Assembly: GCA_001305115.1 (NCBI GenBank)
Contig: BCAA01000001.1
Span: forward strand, 62,001 to 126,000
DNA from: Clostridia bacterium UC5.1-1E11
GTDB taxonomy: Bacteria; Bacillota; Clostridia; Oscillospirales; Acutalibacteraceae
Length of the DNA stretch: 64,000 nucleotides
Direction of reading: 5' to 3'
Both the position numbers and the translations under genes were made by a program. Shown piece by piece: positions 27,445 to 36,471 of the stretch. The notes under the pieces were generated by a model that worked only from the letters and a program-made list of their open reading frames with translations, was not told the DNA's origin and did no database searches. The first letter of the stretch is position 1, and the number at the start of each line of letters is the position of its first letter.

Positions 27445-27876
27445 TTGAACAGCGAATTTAGCGTAGCCGTTCACTCACTTGTCTTTTTAAATCACAGGGG
27501 AACCACACTTTCCAGCGAAGAGCTGGCAAAAAATGTGTGCACCAATCCGGCGCGAATCCGCAAGATTATGGCAAAGCTGAAAAAAGCTGAGCTGGTCGCC
27601 ACCAAAGAGGGCATTGACGGTGGGTATCATTTTATTCGGGACCCTTCTACAGTGACCCTTCGTGAAGTCAGCGAAGCACTCGAGATGCGGTTCGTCTCTG
27701 CCACCTGGCAGAGCGGAGACACGGATATGAAATGCCTGATTGCATCCGGAATGGCCGCCATTATGGACGACATCTACGGGCAGCTTGACCAGCTTTGTCA
27801 GGTACATCTGGACAGTATCACCATTCAGATGATTGAAAATCGCATTTTTCACCATGAGACACAGGAACTGCTATAA
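27445..27876 (+). CDS. Rrf2-family transcriptional regulator
   Basis: A 143-aa winged-helix regulator (NSEFSVAVHSLVFLNHRG, SSEELAKNVCTNPARIRKIMAKL, DGGYHFIRD wing). The IscR-type three-Cys iron-sulfur motif is absent. Only isolated Cys residues remain (in VCTN, MKCL and QLCQ), so direct thiol sensing is possible. The start is taken as TTG 27445, giving the usual (M)NSEF N-terminus with GGAGG 11 bases upstream. A GTG at 27433 overlaps the ribosome site. It heads an operon with a disulfide-transfer membrane protein and thioredoxin, so a redox-responsive role is likely. Confidence 0.85.
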   Translation: MNSEFSVAVHSLVFLNHRGTTLSSEELAKNVCTNPARIRKIMAKLKKAELVATKEGIDGGYHFIRDPSTVTLREVSEALEMRFVSATWQSGDTDMKCLIASGMAAIMDDIYGQLDQLCQVHLDSITIQMIENRIFHHETQELL

Positions 27877-27923
27877 AAGCGGTGCTGCGGTGGGGTCTCA
27901 AATTCACTTAAAGGAGGTCCTAT

Positions 27924-29257
27924 ATGGGCTTTTCAGTTGAAACCGGCGTATCTGCCATCACCGTCTTTTTGCAGGGCATTTTGAGTTTCTTTTCTCCATG
28001 TGTGCTCCCGTTGGTTCCGCTCTATATTGGTTATCTGGCGGGCGGCACCAAAACGGTCGGTTCGGATGGTATCATCCACTATCAGCGAAAAAAGTCATGT
28101 TGAACACGCTGTTCTTTGTGATCGGCATTAGCTTTGCATTTTTCCTGCTGGGTTTTGGCTTCACAGCGGCAGGACGCTTTTTTAGTGGGAACCGGCTGTT
28201 GTTGGCGCGTATCGGCGGCGTTATCGTCATTCTTTTTGGCTTATATCAGCTCGGCATCTTCGGCTCCCGTCTCCTCAGCAATGAACATCGCCTCCCATTC
28301 CGGCTTGACCGGCTGGCGATGAATCCACTGGTTGCCCTGGTGTTGGGATTCACTTTCAGTTTTGCATGGACGCCCTGTGTGGGTCCCGCTCTGGCAAGTG
28401 TTTTGTTGATGGCTTCCTCCGCCAATTCTGCGGCAACTGGTTTCGCACTGATCGGTGTTTATACATTGGGCTTTGTGATTCCTTTCTTAGCCGTTGGCTT
28501 ATTTACCAGTACACTTCTTGATTTCTTTAAAAAGCACCAGCGCGTCGTCAAATATACGGTAAAAATCGGTGGCATTTTGATGATCCTGATGGGCGTAATG
28601 ATGATTACAGGTTGGATGAACGGTGTGACCGGTTATCTATCCAGCTTTGGTGGTTCTTCAGGGAATACCACTTCAGAAAGCGCCTCTGTGGCGCCTCCAG
28701 TTTCCAGTGGGGAAGGGGACAACCATTCAGAACCCGAAAACAGTGCGCCGGCCTCTTCGGAAGCAGAAAGCTCCGAGCCAGAAGAAGAAATCCCTGAGAT
28801 TCCAGCGCCCGATTTTACCCTAACAGATCAGAATGGTAATACGCACACCCTTTCGGACTACAAAGGACAGGTGGTATTTCTCAACTTTTGGGCCACTTGG
28901 TGTGGTCCCTGTAAGCAGGAGATGCCCGACATTCAGGCAATGTACGAGGAGTTCAACCAAAATAACGATGACGTTGTGATTCTTGGGGTAGCAAACCCCA
29001 AAACCGACGAAGTTCCATACAACCAGGATGGGACCATTGAGGAAGTCACACAGTTCCTTTCAGACAATGGCTATACGTACCCTGTTGTCATGGATACAAC
29101 CGGAGAAATCTTCGCTTCTTATGGTGTAACGGCTTTTCCAACTACATTTATGATCGACAAAGAGGGAAATGTTTTTGGTTATATCACAGGTACTCTCACA
29201 GACAGCCTGATGCACGACATTGTGCAGCAAACGTTGGATGGCAGACGTTCATCGTGA
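27924..29257 (+). CDS. CcdA-TlpA fusion: membrane thiol-reductant carrier with extracellular thioredoxin domain
   Basis: The N-terminus is a CcdA/DsbD-type membrane domain ([27 protein letters not shown]; second redox Cys in FAWTPCVGP). An acidic Ser/Glu-rich linker follows (about residues 230-290), then a TlpA/ResA-like domain with [16 protein letters not shown]. Electrons would pass from cytosolic thioredoxin through the membrane to the outer domain, which reduces extracytoplasmic disulfides. The ATG at 27924 has AAAGGAGG. The frame is lost at A6 28088-28093, and one added A gives [14 protein letters not shown] and about 444 aa. It lies between the Rrf2 regulator and thioredoxin. Confidence 0.88.
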
Positions 29258-29333
29258 AGAATCGCATAAAAGGTAAATCTCGTGGTATGATCGCAATAAA
29301 CGGAGAAACGATAAGGAAATAGGAGGTATAAAA

Positions 29334-29645
29334 ATGGCAGTAATTGAATTGACAAAAGACAATTTTAACGCAGAAACCGCACATGGTAAAGTGTTGATCG
29401 ACTTCTGGGCGAGCTGGTGCGGACCGTGCAAGATGCTCTCTCCTATTGTCGACGAAATTGCAGAGGAAGCCCCGAATGGGCTGAAAGTTTGCAAGGTGAA
29501 TATCGACGATTGTCCGGAACTGGCGCAGCAGTTCCAGGTGATGAGTATCCCCACTTTGGTTGTGATGCAGGACGGCAAGCCGGTAGCATCTTCTGTGGGA
29601 GTTCGTCCGAAACAGAAAATCTTGCAAATGATTGCAGAGGCGTAA
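29334..29645 (+). CDS. trxA: thioredoxin
   Basis: A 103-aa canonical thioredoxin with active site WASWCGPCK (about residues 27-35), the cis-Pro in MSIPTL and a normal length. Ribosome site AGGAGG is 7 bases upstream. As the last gene of the operon it is the likely cytosolic electron donor for the CcdA domain encoded just upstream. Confidence 0.93.
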   Translation: MAVIELTKDNFNAETAHGKVLIDFWASWCGPCKMLSPIVDEIAEEAPNGLKVCKVNIDDCPELAQQFQVMSIPTLVVMQDGKPVASSVGVRPKQKILQMIAEA

Positions 29646-29649
29646 ATAG

Positions 29650-29690
29650 GGAGGCCGCTTCCTGGGATTTCCCCAGAAAGCGGCCTCCTT
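29650..29690 (+). terminator. terminator of thioredoxin operon
   Basis: Stem GGAGGCCGCTT / AAGCGGCCTCC with internal pairing of CCTGGG, then TTATTTC. Confidence 0.78.
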
Positions 29691-29727
29691 ATTTCTATAG
29701 TATGATTCGTAAGAGCCTACGGACCAC

Positions 29728-30470
29728 TTAACTGACTGTAATATAGGAGCTATCCACATAACCGACAATTCCATTGTAGGCGACCACGTACCAACCCTGC
29801 CATTCGCCATTGACCGTCAGTGTAGCACCGTTGGGCGCCTGGCCAACCACCTGCGCGTCGCGGCTGGGCCTTGCACGAATGTTCAAATTTCCCCCCTGTG
29901 TGCGTACAGTTCCCTGGCGCGGCGGCTGTGGATTGTCGATAAAGGGCAGCCCAAAATACTGCGTCAGGCTCTGAACAATGTTCGCGGCGATTCGATCGAT
30001 GTTATTGCGAATCCATTCGGCATCCTCCGGGTTATCGTGATAGGCAATTTCAATCAGGACCGACGGCGCATTCGTCTTCGTGATCTCAGCCAGCCGTGTG
30101 GTCGAAACCGTCTTTACCAGATTTGGCTGGGGATAAATGTTCTTAAAATTGTCTGCAATGATCGTCGCAGCCTGTTTCCCGCGCACGCTGGCCGGATAGT
30201 AATAGACATCCGTTCCCTGAAGCTGCCCGGACAGGCTGGGGGGCGCGGCGTAGAGTGTAGGGCAAGATGCAGGTCGTAGTATCCTTCGTTGGACTGCCGG
30301 ATAGCCTGCCCTAGGGTCATGTCTTTACTGCTGCGCACATATTGGATTCCGTTGGCACGCAGATACGGCTCCATGGCGTCTGCCACCAGGTTCATGTAGT
30401 ATTGTTCATCGCCGCCACCCGTGTATTTATTAAAAGGTTGCAGGGATGGACTAAGATAAATAATCGGCAT
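29728..30470 (-). CDS. N-acetylmuramoyl-L-alanine amidase with SH3 domain
   Basis: A cell-wall hydrolase of the amidase_3 type. The zinc ligands are an Asp/Glu region in NEGYYDLHLALHST and the later Glu in SVLIEIAYHDN. A C-terminal bacterial SH3 domain (NLNIRARPSRDAQVVGQAPNG...) binds the wall. No signal peptide is seen at MPIIYLSPSLQPFNKY, so it may be cytosolic or released on lysis. The frame is broken at plus-strand G6 30238-30243. One more G restores HSTPRPPSLSGQLQGTDVYYYP and about 247 aa. GGGAGG precedes ATG 30470. It follows the deacetylase gene by 53 bases. Confidence 0.83.
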
Positions 30471-30523
30471 GGTGTTGGTTCCTCCCATCAATGGTTTTCA
30501 GTGTATACTTTACAATATGCAGG

Positions 30524-31410
30524 TCAGGACGTGCTTGCTTTGGGTGGAGCAATTTTTTTGAAGAACGATGCGCTGCTTTGCCCTGGTGGACGCAAAAATC
30601 GCCCCAGACCATACAGGCATTCTGGGTCTCGAGTGATGGTATTCTTCTGATTGGCGCACCCAAGTGTTGCAGAAAATCCCAGGCTTCGTATGATAGGCAC
30701 AGCAGCGTCACTAATCACCCCAAAAGGATAGACAAAGGTGGTGGGGGTATAACCGGTGTGTTCCTGCATCTCCTGTTGCATTTTTGTGATATCCTCTGTC
30801 AATAAGGCCGTGTATTCCGCCAAGCTCTCTCCGCGCAGTTTTTTGGTTCCCAACCGCTTTCCATCGCTCGCATGTAAATTATAGGTATGATTCTGAAATT
30901 CTACATAGCCGGAGTCCATCATCTCCTTGATCTGATCCCATGTCATATGAGAATAAGTCGCGTGATTCGCGTCTGCTTTGCTGAATTGATCGGTAAAATA
31001 GCCGATGGGCGAAATAACAATTTTGCTTTCGTATTTTTTGCCAGTGGGAAAGCATACAGATAATTGTTATAATATCCGTCGTCAAAGGTCAACATAATCG
31101 GTTTCTCCGGCAGAGCCGTCCCTTTATTGACGTAATTTAAAAGGTCCTGCATATGAATGGCCGTGTATCCATTATCTTTTAGGTACTGGAGATCTTCTTC
31201 AAAGGTGTCCGGAGAGATGATGTATTTCCCACTTCCATCTTTCAGCATGCTGTGGTACATGATGATCGGTAACTCGATCTCTTCTGTCTGTACCTTGGCG
31301 CTGGTCGCTTCCGCGTGACCGATCTGTACACAGGTCAGGATTCCCGCAGCTGCTCCCACCAGGAACAAAAATAACGCCAATATCCGCTTGATTGAAATGG
31401 TTATGTACAT
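30524..31410 (-). CDS. polysaccharide deacetylase, membrane-anchored
   Basis: A NodB-family deacetylase. It has an N-terminal signal anchor (IKRILALFLFLVGAAAGILTC), then PIIMYHSML, the metal motif TFDDGYYNNY, and after correction ISPIGYFTDQF, HMTWDQIKEMMDSGYVEFQNHTYNLH (HxxxH metal site) and TTFVYPFG. It probably removes acetyl groups from peptidoglycan or another surface glycan. The frame is lost at plus-strand T6 31034-31039. One more T restores LAKKYESKIVIS and about 295 aa. ATG 31410 has AAGGAG upstream. Confidence 0.86.
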
Positions 31411-31514
31411 TCTCTGTACGCTCCTTACACGATCTGGATTGGTGCCTGAAAGGAGGAATTCCATTCAAGCAACAGAACATTCATAAAAAATATATAGAGA
31501 ATGCCGCACATTTA

Positions 31515-31523
31515 TGATATAAT
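31515..31523 (+). promoter_or_regulatory. extended -10 promoter
   Basis: TGATATAAT just upstream of the hypothetical membrane-anchored protein. The -35 is poor. Confidence 0.45.
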
Positions 31524-31589
31524 GTTTTGCAAGACGCTTTTAAACGATTTGAGTGGAAAGCGGAATTTCAAAATAAGTTGGTGAACAAT

Positions 31590-32279
31590 TTGGATGAGAA
31601 CAAAAAACAGGACCAAGTATCACAGGAACCCAAAGAAGAGATAGTAGAAGAGCAAAATCCTTCTCCCGAACAGCCTGTAGAACCGTCGGTTGAGCCGGAG
31701 TTGGACTCCAATGGAAAGCCCCGTAGAAAACTCAATAAAAAGGCTTATATCTGCGGCATTACTCTGCTCATTGTGTTCTTTGTCATTGCGATCTATCGTA
31801 CCCATGTAAATGGCTTTGGTATGATCGTGCAGACTGTAAACTCCTATACATATGATGTCGAAACGTTGGAAACGCCAGTGCTTTTTACCATCAATTTAGA
31901 CAACCTGGAAAGCAACAGCGGCAATAACGTCTATAGCGATGGCGAATGTTCCATAGAAGTATCCTCCGTCGAAAAGACGGACGATGGATATCTGCTTACT
32001 TTCATGGCGACACCCAAATATGACTTTTTCCAGAATTATGCCATTCTCGTCTCTGCAACCCAAGAGGAATATCAAATCGTATCGGATGGCACTGCCCACT
32101 TAGCCATATTGAAGGCGGAACTGAAGGGGACCTATGGCGACGAGACCTTTACAGGAACCCCCGGAGAGACAAACGACATCGGAACCCTTTTCACTTATAC
32201 AATTCCGGTACAGGAGACTACCGGTAAGGTGACTCTTACCTTTGATGGTCTGCGGCGTATGAATTGGAACCTAAAATAG
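31590..32279 (+). CDS. membrane-anchored protein of unknown function
   Basis: About 229 aa. An acidic, Pro/Glu-rich cytoplasmic N-terminus (about 50 residues) is followed by one membrane helix (AYICGITLLIVFFVIAIY). An extracellular domain of about 150 residues then follows, with alternating beta-strand pattern (for example DGECSIEVSSVEKTDDGYLL), resembling an immunoglobulin-like or DUF4352-type fold. The start is uncertain: the open frame begins at 31527 inside the promoter, and TTG 31590 (MDENKKQDQ) is the most sensible. It is transcribed away from the deacetylase gene. I do not recognise a specific function. Confidence 0.6.
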   Translation: MDENKKQDQVSQEPKEEIVEEQNPSPEQPVEPSVEPELDSNGKPRRKLNKKAYICGITLLIVFFVIAIYRTHVNGFGMIVQTVNSYTYDVETLETPVLFTINLDNLESNSGNNVYSDGECSIEVSSVEKTDDGYLLTFMATPKYDFFQNYAILVSATQEEYQIVSDGTAHLAILKAELKGTYGDETFTGTPGETNDIGTLFTYTIPVQETTGKVTLTFDGLRRMNWNLK

Positions 32280-32294
32280 ATCAAAAGAAGTAAA

Positions 32295-32330
32295 AAGCCT
32301 GTTCCATTCCACAGGGGAAGGAACAGGCTT
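32295..32330 (+). terminator. bidirectional terminator
   Basis: Stem AAGCCTGTTCC / GGAACAGGCTT with T-rich flanks both ways, between convergent genes. Confidence 0.85.
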
Positions 32331-32356
32331 CTTTCATGTCATTTTGTTCATTTCTC

Positions 32357-33328
32357 TTATTCGGATACTGCCTGTGGCAGACCTTCTGAGGCAGACACGA
32401 CGGATTGGCAAAACTGCAATAGATCCTGATAAACTTCCTGACGGTTGGTTTCTCCCAACAGCGCATGGCGCGCTTCAGGGTATAAGATCAATTGAACATC
32501 GTGTCCCGTGCGCACAAGTCTTTGCGCCAGTTGGCGAATGCCTTTTCCGAAATTGCCCAGCGGGTCACGCTCTCCACTCATCAACAAAATTGGAATATTG
32601 CGGGGGACACTGCGATACCATTGTGGAGAGCTGATCTGCTCCTGTAGTTGAAGAATGACACAATAACCAGAGACCGTCAGGTCAAAGCCACAAAGCGGAT
32701 CGTTTTGATATTGGTCTATAAACTGATTATCGCGGCTGAGCCAATCGTACTTGGTACGATTCGGCGCAAAAGCCCGATTAAACCGGTCGGTAGAGTGGCG
32801 CGCAAAGGCCGCGTCATGCGCTTTGGGGCCAAATTTTCGTAATTTTGCCTCTGCAAAAGTCCGGCGTCCCGTCAGTAGACTTCTTTGAATTGGCCCGCAG
32901 GTATCAAGGTAAGCAACAGCGGATAATTCATTGCCGTAGCGAGCGCTATAGGCCCTTGTCAGAAAAGACCCCATGCTGTGCCCGAGCAACAGGTACGGAA
33001 TCGCCGGATAGTCGCGCCGCATGGTTGTATACAGCTTGTGCATATCCTGCAAGAGGTTTTCACAACCATTCTCGCCAAAATATCCGTAAGAACCGCCTGT
33101 AGAAACGCTTTTTCCATGACCCAGGTGGTCATTGATTGCAACCACAAAGCCATTGGAAGCCATAAACGTGGCAAAGTCCAAATACAGGAGGCTGTGTTCC
33201 GCCATTCCATGCGCGATCTGTAAAACGCCTTTGGCGGCGGTCCGGTCAGCGGGCTCCACAATCCGAACAAAAATACGTTCCCCATCCGCATGAGATTCGA
33301 AGGACATCTCTCTCTGCAAAAGTTCCAT
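32357..33328 (-). CDS. alpha/beta hydrolase, monoacylglycerol lipase-like
   Basis: A 323-aa serine hydrolase of the Hydrolase_4 group. Landmarks are IAHGMAEHS (oxyanion region), the DHLGHGKS motif typical of monoglyceride lipases, nucleophile elbow LLLGHSMGSF, the Asp in LMSGERDPLGNFG and His in YPEARHALL. It probably cleaves lipid esters such as monoacylglycerol or lysophospholipid. ATG 33328 is preceded by GGAAGGAGG. The 38 extra upstream codons are unsupported. It is separated by 123 bases from the hemolysin III gene upstream and followed by a terminator. Confidence 0.87.
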   Translation of the reverse strand: MELLQREMSFESHADGERIFVRIVEPADRTAAKGVLQIAHGMAEHSLLYLDFATFMASNGFVVAINDHLGHGKSVSTGGSYGYFGENGCENLLQDMHKLYTTMRRDYPAIPYLLLGHSMGSFLTRAYSARYGNELSAVAYLDTCGPIQRSLLTGRRTFAEAKLRKFGPKAHDAAFARHSTDRFNRAFAPNRTKYDWLSRDNQFIDQYQNDPLCGFDLTVSGYCVILQLQEQISSPQWYRSVPRNIPILLMSGERDPLGNFGKGIRQLAQRLVRTGHDVQLILYPEARHALLGETNRQEVYQDLLQFCQSVVSASEGLPQAVSE

Positions 33329-33451
33329 TCTAGGAACCTCCTTCCAATGCCATTGAACAAAAAGCTCCGGTTGAGCTTTGGGTTTATTATACCGCAGCCC
33401 TACCGAAGCTTCGTAAAGGAATTGTAAATTTTCGACGAACAAAAATAAGAA

Positions 33452-34148
33452 CTATTGAACAGCAATGTTATAAACCACCAAAAAGTGGAAAAAACTCCCC
33501 GCTACACAAAAAAAGTGCCAAACAGAATGCATATATTTGATCTTTCGGCCTACACCGTACAAAATCGCCCCAATGGTGTACAAAACCCCGCCGATGACCA
33601 AAAAGAGGAGGGAAGTCGTATCGATACTTTCAACCAGTGGGCGCAGGAAAAAGAGCACACACCAACCGAGCCCTAGATAGCAAATCATCGAAACGACACG
33701 GAACCGTTTCATATTGACCGCATTGAGGACAATCCCCAATATGGATACCGCCCAAACAAAGCCAAATAAAAACCATCCCGAAGCCCCGCCGATACTGAGC
33801 AAGGAGACCGGGGTATAGGTTCCGGCTATCAATAGATAGATCGTACAGTGATCGAGCACCTGAAAACCTTTTTAGCGCGCCCCACACCCAACGCATGATA
33901 CAATGTAGATACGGTATAGAGCAAAACATAGTGCTTCCATAAATGGAAACACTCACCATGGTGAGTGCATTGTGTTGTCCATTGACCAGCAGAAGAACCA
34001 GCGCCACAATAGCGAAGGCAGCGCCTAAGCCGTGGGATATGGCATTCCAGATTTCCTCTGCGGTTGTATAGCTGGGCAGGCCCAGCCGTTTTCTTCTCCA
34101 GGCCCGCCGTTCACTCCGGCGCGGCGTCCGGAAGGTTGACTTTCCCAT
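33452..34148 (-). CDS. hemolysin III / YqfA-type membrane protein (PAQR-like)
   Basis: A seven-helix integral membrane protein of the HlyIII family. The conserved start AEEIWNAISHGLGA contains the first metal-binding His. Two base losses (plus-strand A4 33923-33926 and A4 33863-33866) break the frame. Correcting both gives STMFLLYTVSTLYHALG...KVFQVLDHCTIYLLIAGTYTP, exactly the family core, and about 232 aa. The C-terminus contains MHSVWHFFCVAGS with the other His ligands. Function in bacteria is uncertain (membrane homeostasis). The start is set at 34148 by AAGGG. It is the last gene after yfiH and the radical SAM gene. Confidence 0.82.
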
Positions 34149-34205
34149 ACCATCCATCCCTTCATGTGGCAATTTCAAAACCTTCTGCTCTGCGGTGTTC
34201 TTATA

Positions 34206-35105
34206 TCAGGATGGAAGCCCCTCCAAATCAAAGGGAGGGATAAAGTCCTTCTTGGCGGACTTCCGCTCCTGTACATAGCCATCCAATCCTAATGCAAATA
34301 AATGCTGCTGCACCTTCTCATATTCCCGCTTGGTAATCCGGCGGTCAATCTCTGGATAGTCCGCTGCCCTACCGCAGGGAACATATTGGGCCATCAAGCT
34401 CACCAGGGTTCCTTCTGGCAAATTTTCTTTGAGCCAATCGAGGACTTCAATGGAATTGCGTGTATGGCCGGGAAGAATCAAATGCCGCACAATGGTCCCG
34501 CGTTGCAACATGCCGTCTCCATCAAAAGACGCAGGTCCGGTCTGGCGAACCATCTCCAAGATGGCTTCCGCTGCATGTTCCGGGTAATCCGCCGCTCCGG
34601 AAAGGCGCTGAGAAAGCGCAGAATCCCGATACTTGTAGTCGGGCAGATAAATAGAAATCAATCCTTCCAGCATCCGCAAGGTTTCTGCCCGCTCATAGCC
34701 ACCTGAGTTATATACGACAGGCACCGGGAGTGGACGAAATCGCAACGCCTCTGCAATACCAGATGCAAAATGTGTGGGATTTACCAAGTTGATATTATGC
34801 GCTCCCTGCTCTATCAGACGAAAAAACACATCGGAAAGCTCTCGAGCTGTCAAAGCACGGCCCACTTCCCGGCGTACACTGATCTGCTCATTCTGGCAAA
34901 AAACACATTGTAGGGAACAACCGGTAAAAAAAACCGTGCCCGAGCCCTTTGTACCGCTGATGCACGGTTCCTCCCAAAAATGAAGTGCTGCTCGCGCCAC
35001 AACTGGCATCGCGCCCATTCGGCAGTACCCATTGCCTCTTTTTGCATCGCGCCGTGCACCGCACATTCGGGGACACAGGTTGCACAATTCGATCAGTTCT
35101 GGCAT
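34206..35105 (-). CDS. radical SAM protein, PflX/COG1313 type
   Basis: A 299-aa iron-sulfur protein related to pyruvate formate-lyase activases but of unknown substrate. An N-terminal Cys-rich segment (LCNLCPRMCGARRD...GYCRMG) precedes the radical SAM motif CSLQCVFC (CX3CX2C). Later elements are NLVNPTHFASGIAEAL, PVVYNSGGYE, PDYKYRD and VRHLILPGHTRNS. The start overlaps the end of yfiH by 13 bases, with AAAGGAGG within yfiH. The partner may be a glycyl radical enzyme elsewhere, but COG1313 proteins often have none nearby. Confidence 0.87.
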   Translation of the reverse strand: MPELIELCNLCPRMCGARRDAKRGNGYCRMGAMPVVARAALHFWEEPCISGTKGSGTVFFTGCSLQCVFCQNEQISVRREVGRALTARELSDVFFRLIEQGAHNINLVNPTHFASGIAEALRFRPLPVPVVYNSGGYERAETLRMLEGLISIYLPDYKYRDSALSQRLSGAADYPEHAAEAILEMVRQTGPASFDGDGMLQRGTIVRHLILPGHTRNSIEVLDWLKENLPEGTLVSLMAQYVPCGRAADYPEIDRRITKREYEKVQQHLFALGLDGYVQERKSAKKDFIPPFDLEGLPS

Positions 35106-35955
35106 GCAGATGCCTCCTTTAATGCAAAAAATGCCGCCAAACCGCCGCGTTTTCCACCGCTCGCGCGGTGAGAATAGAGCAGGTCAGCATGACATTGCGT
35201 GCAAAGCTCTGCAATAGAAATTCGTTCCGGTAGAAGTCCTGCGCACAACAAAGCTCTCCGGTTGGCCTCCCATAAATTGAGCATATATTTTCCATTGCCG
35301 CCATTTTTTATAAAATTCTCCGGCCGCCAATCCATTTTGGCGGCAAACGCCTCTGCGACTGGTTGGTCCACTTCATAGCAGCAAGGACCAATAGAAGGCC
35401 CTATGGCCGCGAGCAACTCCTCCGGCTTGCTGCCGAATGCCCGCTCCATCGCCTCGGCCATTTTCATTCCCATTCCGGCAACCGTCCCGCGCCATCCTGC
35501 ATGTGCCAAACCGATCGCCCGATGTACAGGGTCCAAAAATACAGCGGGACGCAGTCCGCATAATAGGTCACCAATGTGACGCCAGGTTGATCGGTAAGCA
35601 ACCCATCCACACTCTCTCGGTCACGAGGACGCCAGATACCGATTCCGCAATCCGCCTTTGTAACCCTGCGGATTTCTGTGTGATGATCCTGAGCGGAAGC
35701 GATGAGGGAATCGAATGCAAAGCCCGCAGCATCACAAAACCGATGATAATTTTCCAAAACGGTCTCGTCCGGATCTCCCCGATGGAAGCTCAGATTCATC
35801 GAAGCAAACTCTCCCCGGCTGACTCCGCCCAAACGGGTAGAAAACGCATGCTGGACAAATGGAACCGCAGAGAGAGAGGGAAACGTCAAATAAGACACAC
35901 CTTGGTTTTCGTGTAACTCCATGTTTCGGGTATTATAATGCTTCACAGGCGCCAT
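35093..35955 (-). CDS. YfiH/LACC1-family multicopper-like purine nucleoside enzyme
   Basis: A cytosolic enzyme of the laccase-domain family, now regarded as purine nucleoside phosphorylase/adenosine deaminase-like with a zinc site. Conserved parts are FSTRLGGVSRGEFASMNL, ADCVPLYF(L)DPVHRAIGLAHAGWRGTVAGM and IGPSIGPCCYEVD. The Cys in ADCVP and the His in HAGWRG are metal ligands. The frame is lost at plus-strand A5 35535-35539, and one extra A restores PLYFLDPVHRA and about 287 aa. ATG 35955 has AAAGGAGG. It is the first gene of a three-gene minus-strand operon. Confidence 0.86.
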
Positions 35956-36093
35956 AGATAACCCTCCTTTTGAGATCCAACAGAGAAATATCGTTTGCAT
36001 TTTATCATAAGTAACATGGAAAAGCAAACCAGAATGTACGGTTTCCCAGTTTTGGAACGGTCCGATCAGCAGAAAAAAATCTGCTTCTCGTAA

Positions 36094-36140
36094 AAAGCAT
36101 TGTCCAGCAGTACGGTATCGGTTCTACTGGACAATGCTTT
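36094..36140 (-). terminator. terminator of met operon
   Basis: A perfect 14-bp stem AAAGCATTGTCCAG / CTGGACAATGCTTT. On the minus strand it is followed by TTTTTAC, 5 bases after tfoX. Confidence 0.85.
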
Positions 36141-36144
36141 CTTC

Positions 36145-36455
36145 TCATCGATTTTTCAGCTCTGGCAACTCTTCATACATACCGGCGACAAGGCGCTTTA
36201 AAAATGCGCAGTCGTCCACCTCTTTGACAAAAAACATCGGTTTGGCCCCGGGATAGGGAAGGGTCTCGCGGCCATCTGAGGACAGATGTGCGCTAAAAGG
36301 AGTTCTCTTCACCAGTAAGCGGTCGTCATAGATACCGCCAAACCCTTTTCCACGGAAATATAGAAGGTACTCTCCCATCATTTTCGGCTGGTGATCCCTT
36401 CTAGGCCACCAAGCTGCCCCAAAATAAACTGCAAATAGGATTCGCTGGAAGCCAT
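36145..36455 (-). CDS. TfoX N-terminal domain protein
   Basis: A 103-aa protein of the TfoX_N family. ATG 36455 begins MASSESYLQFILGQLGGLEG. The frame is lost at plus-strand T4 36381-36384, and one more T gives SRKMMGEYLLYFRGKGFGGIYDDRLLVK, the family hallmark. Ribosome site GAGAGG is close upstream. It follows metH by 16 bases and is the last gene before a terminator. Stand-alone TfoX_N proteins in Firmicutes have no firm role, and a link to competence should not be assumed. Confidence 0.8.
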
Positions 36456-36471
36456 GTTGCCTCTCGCCGAT

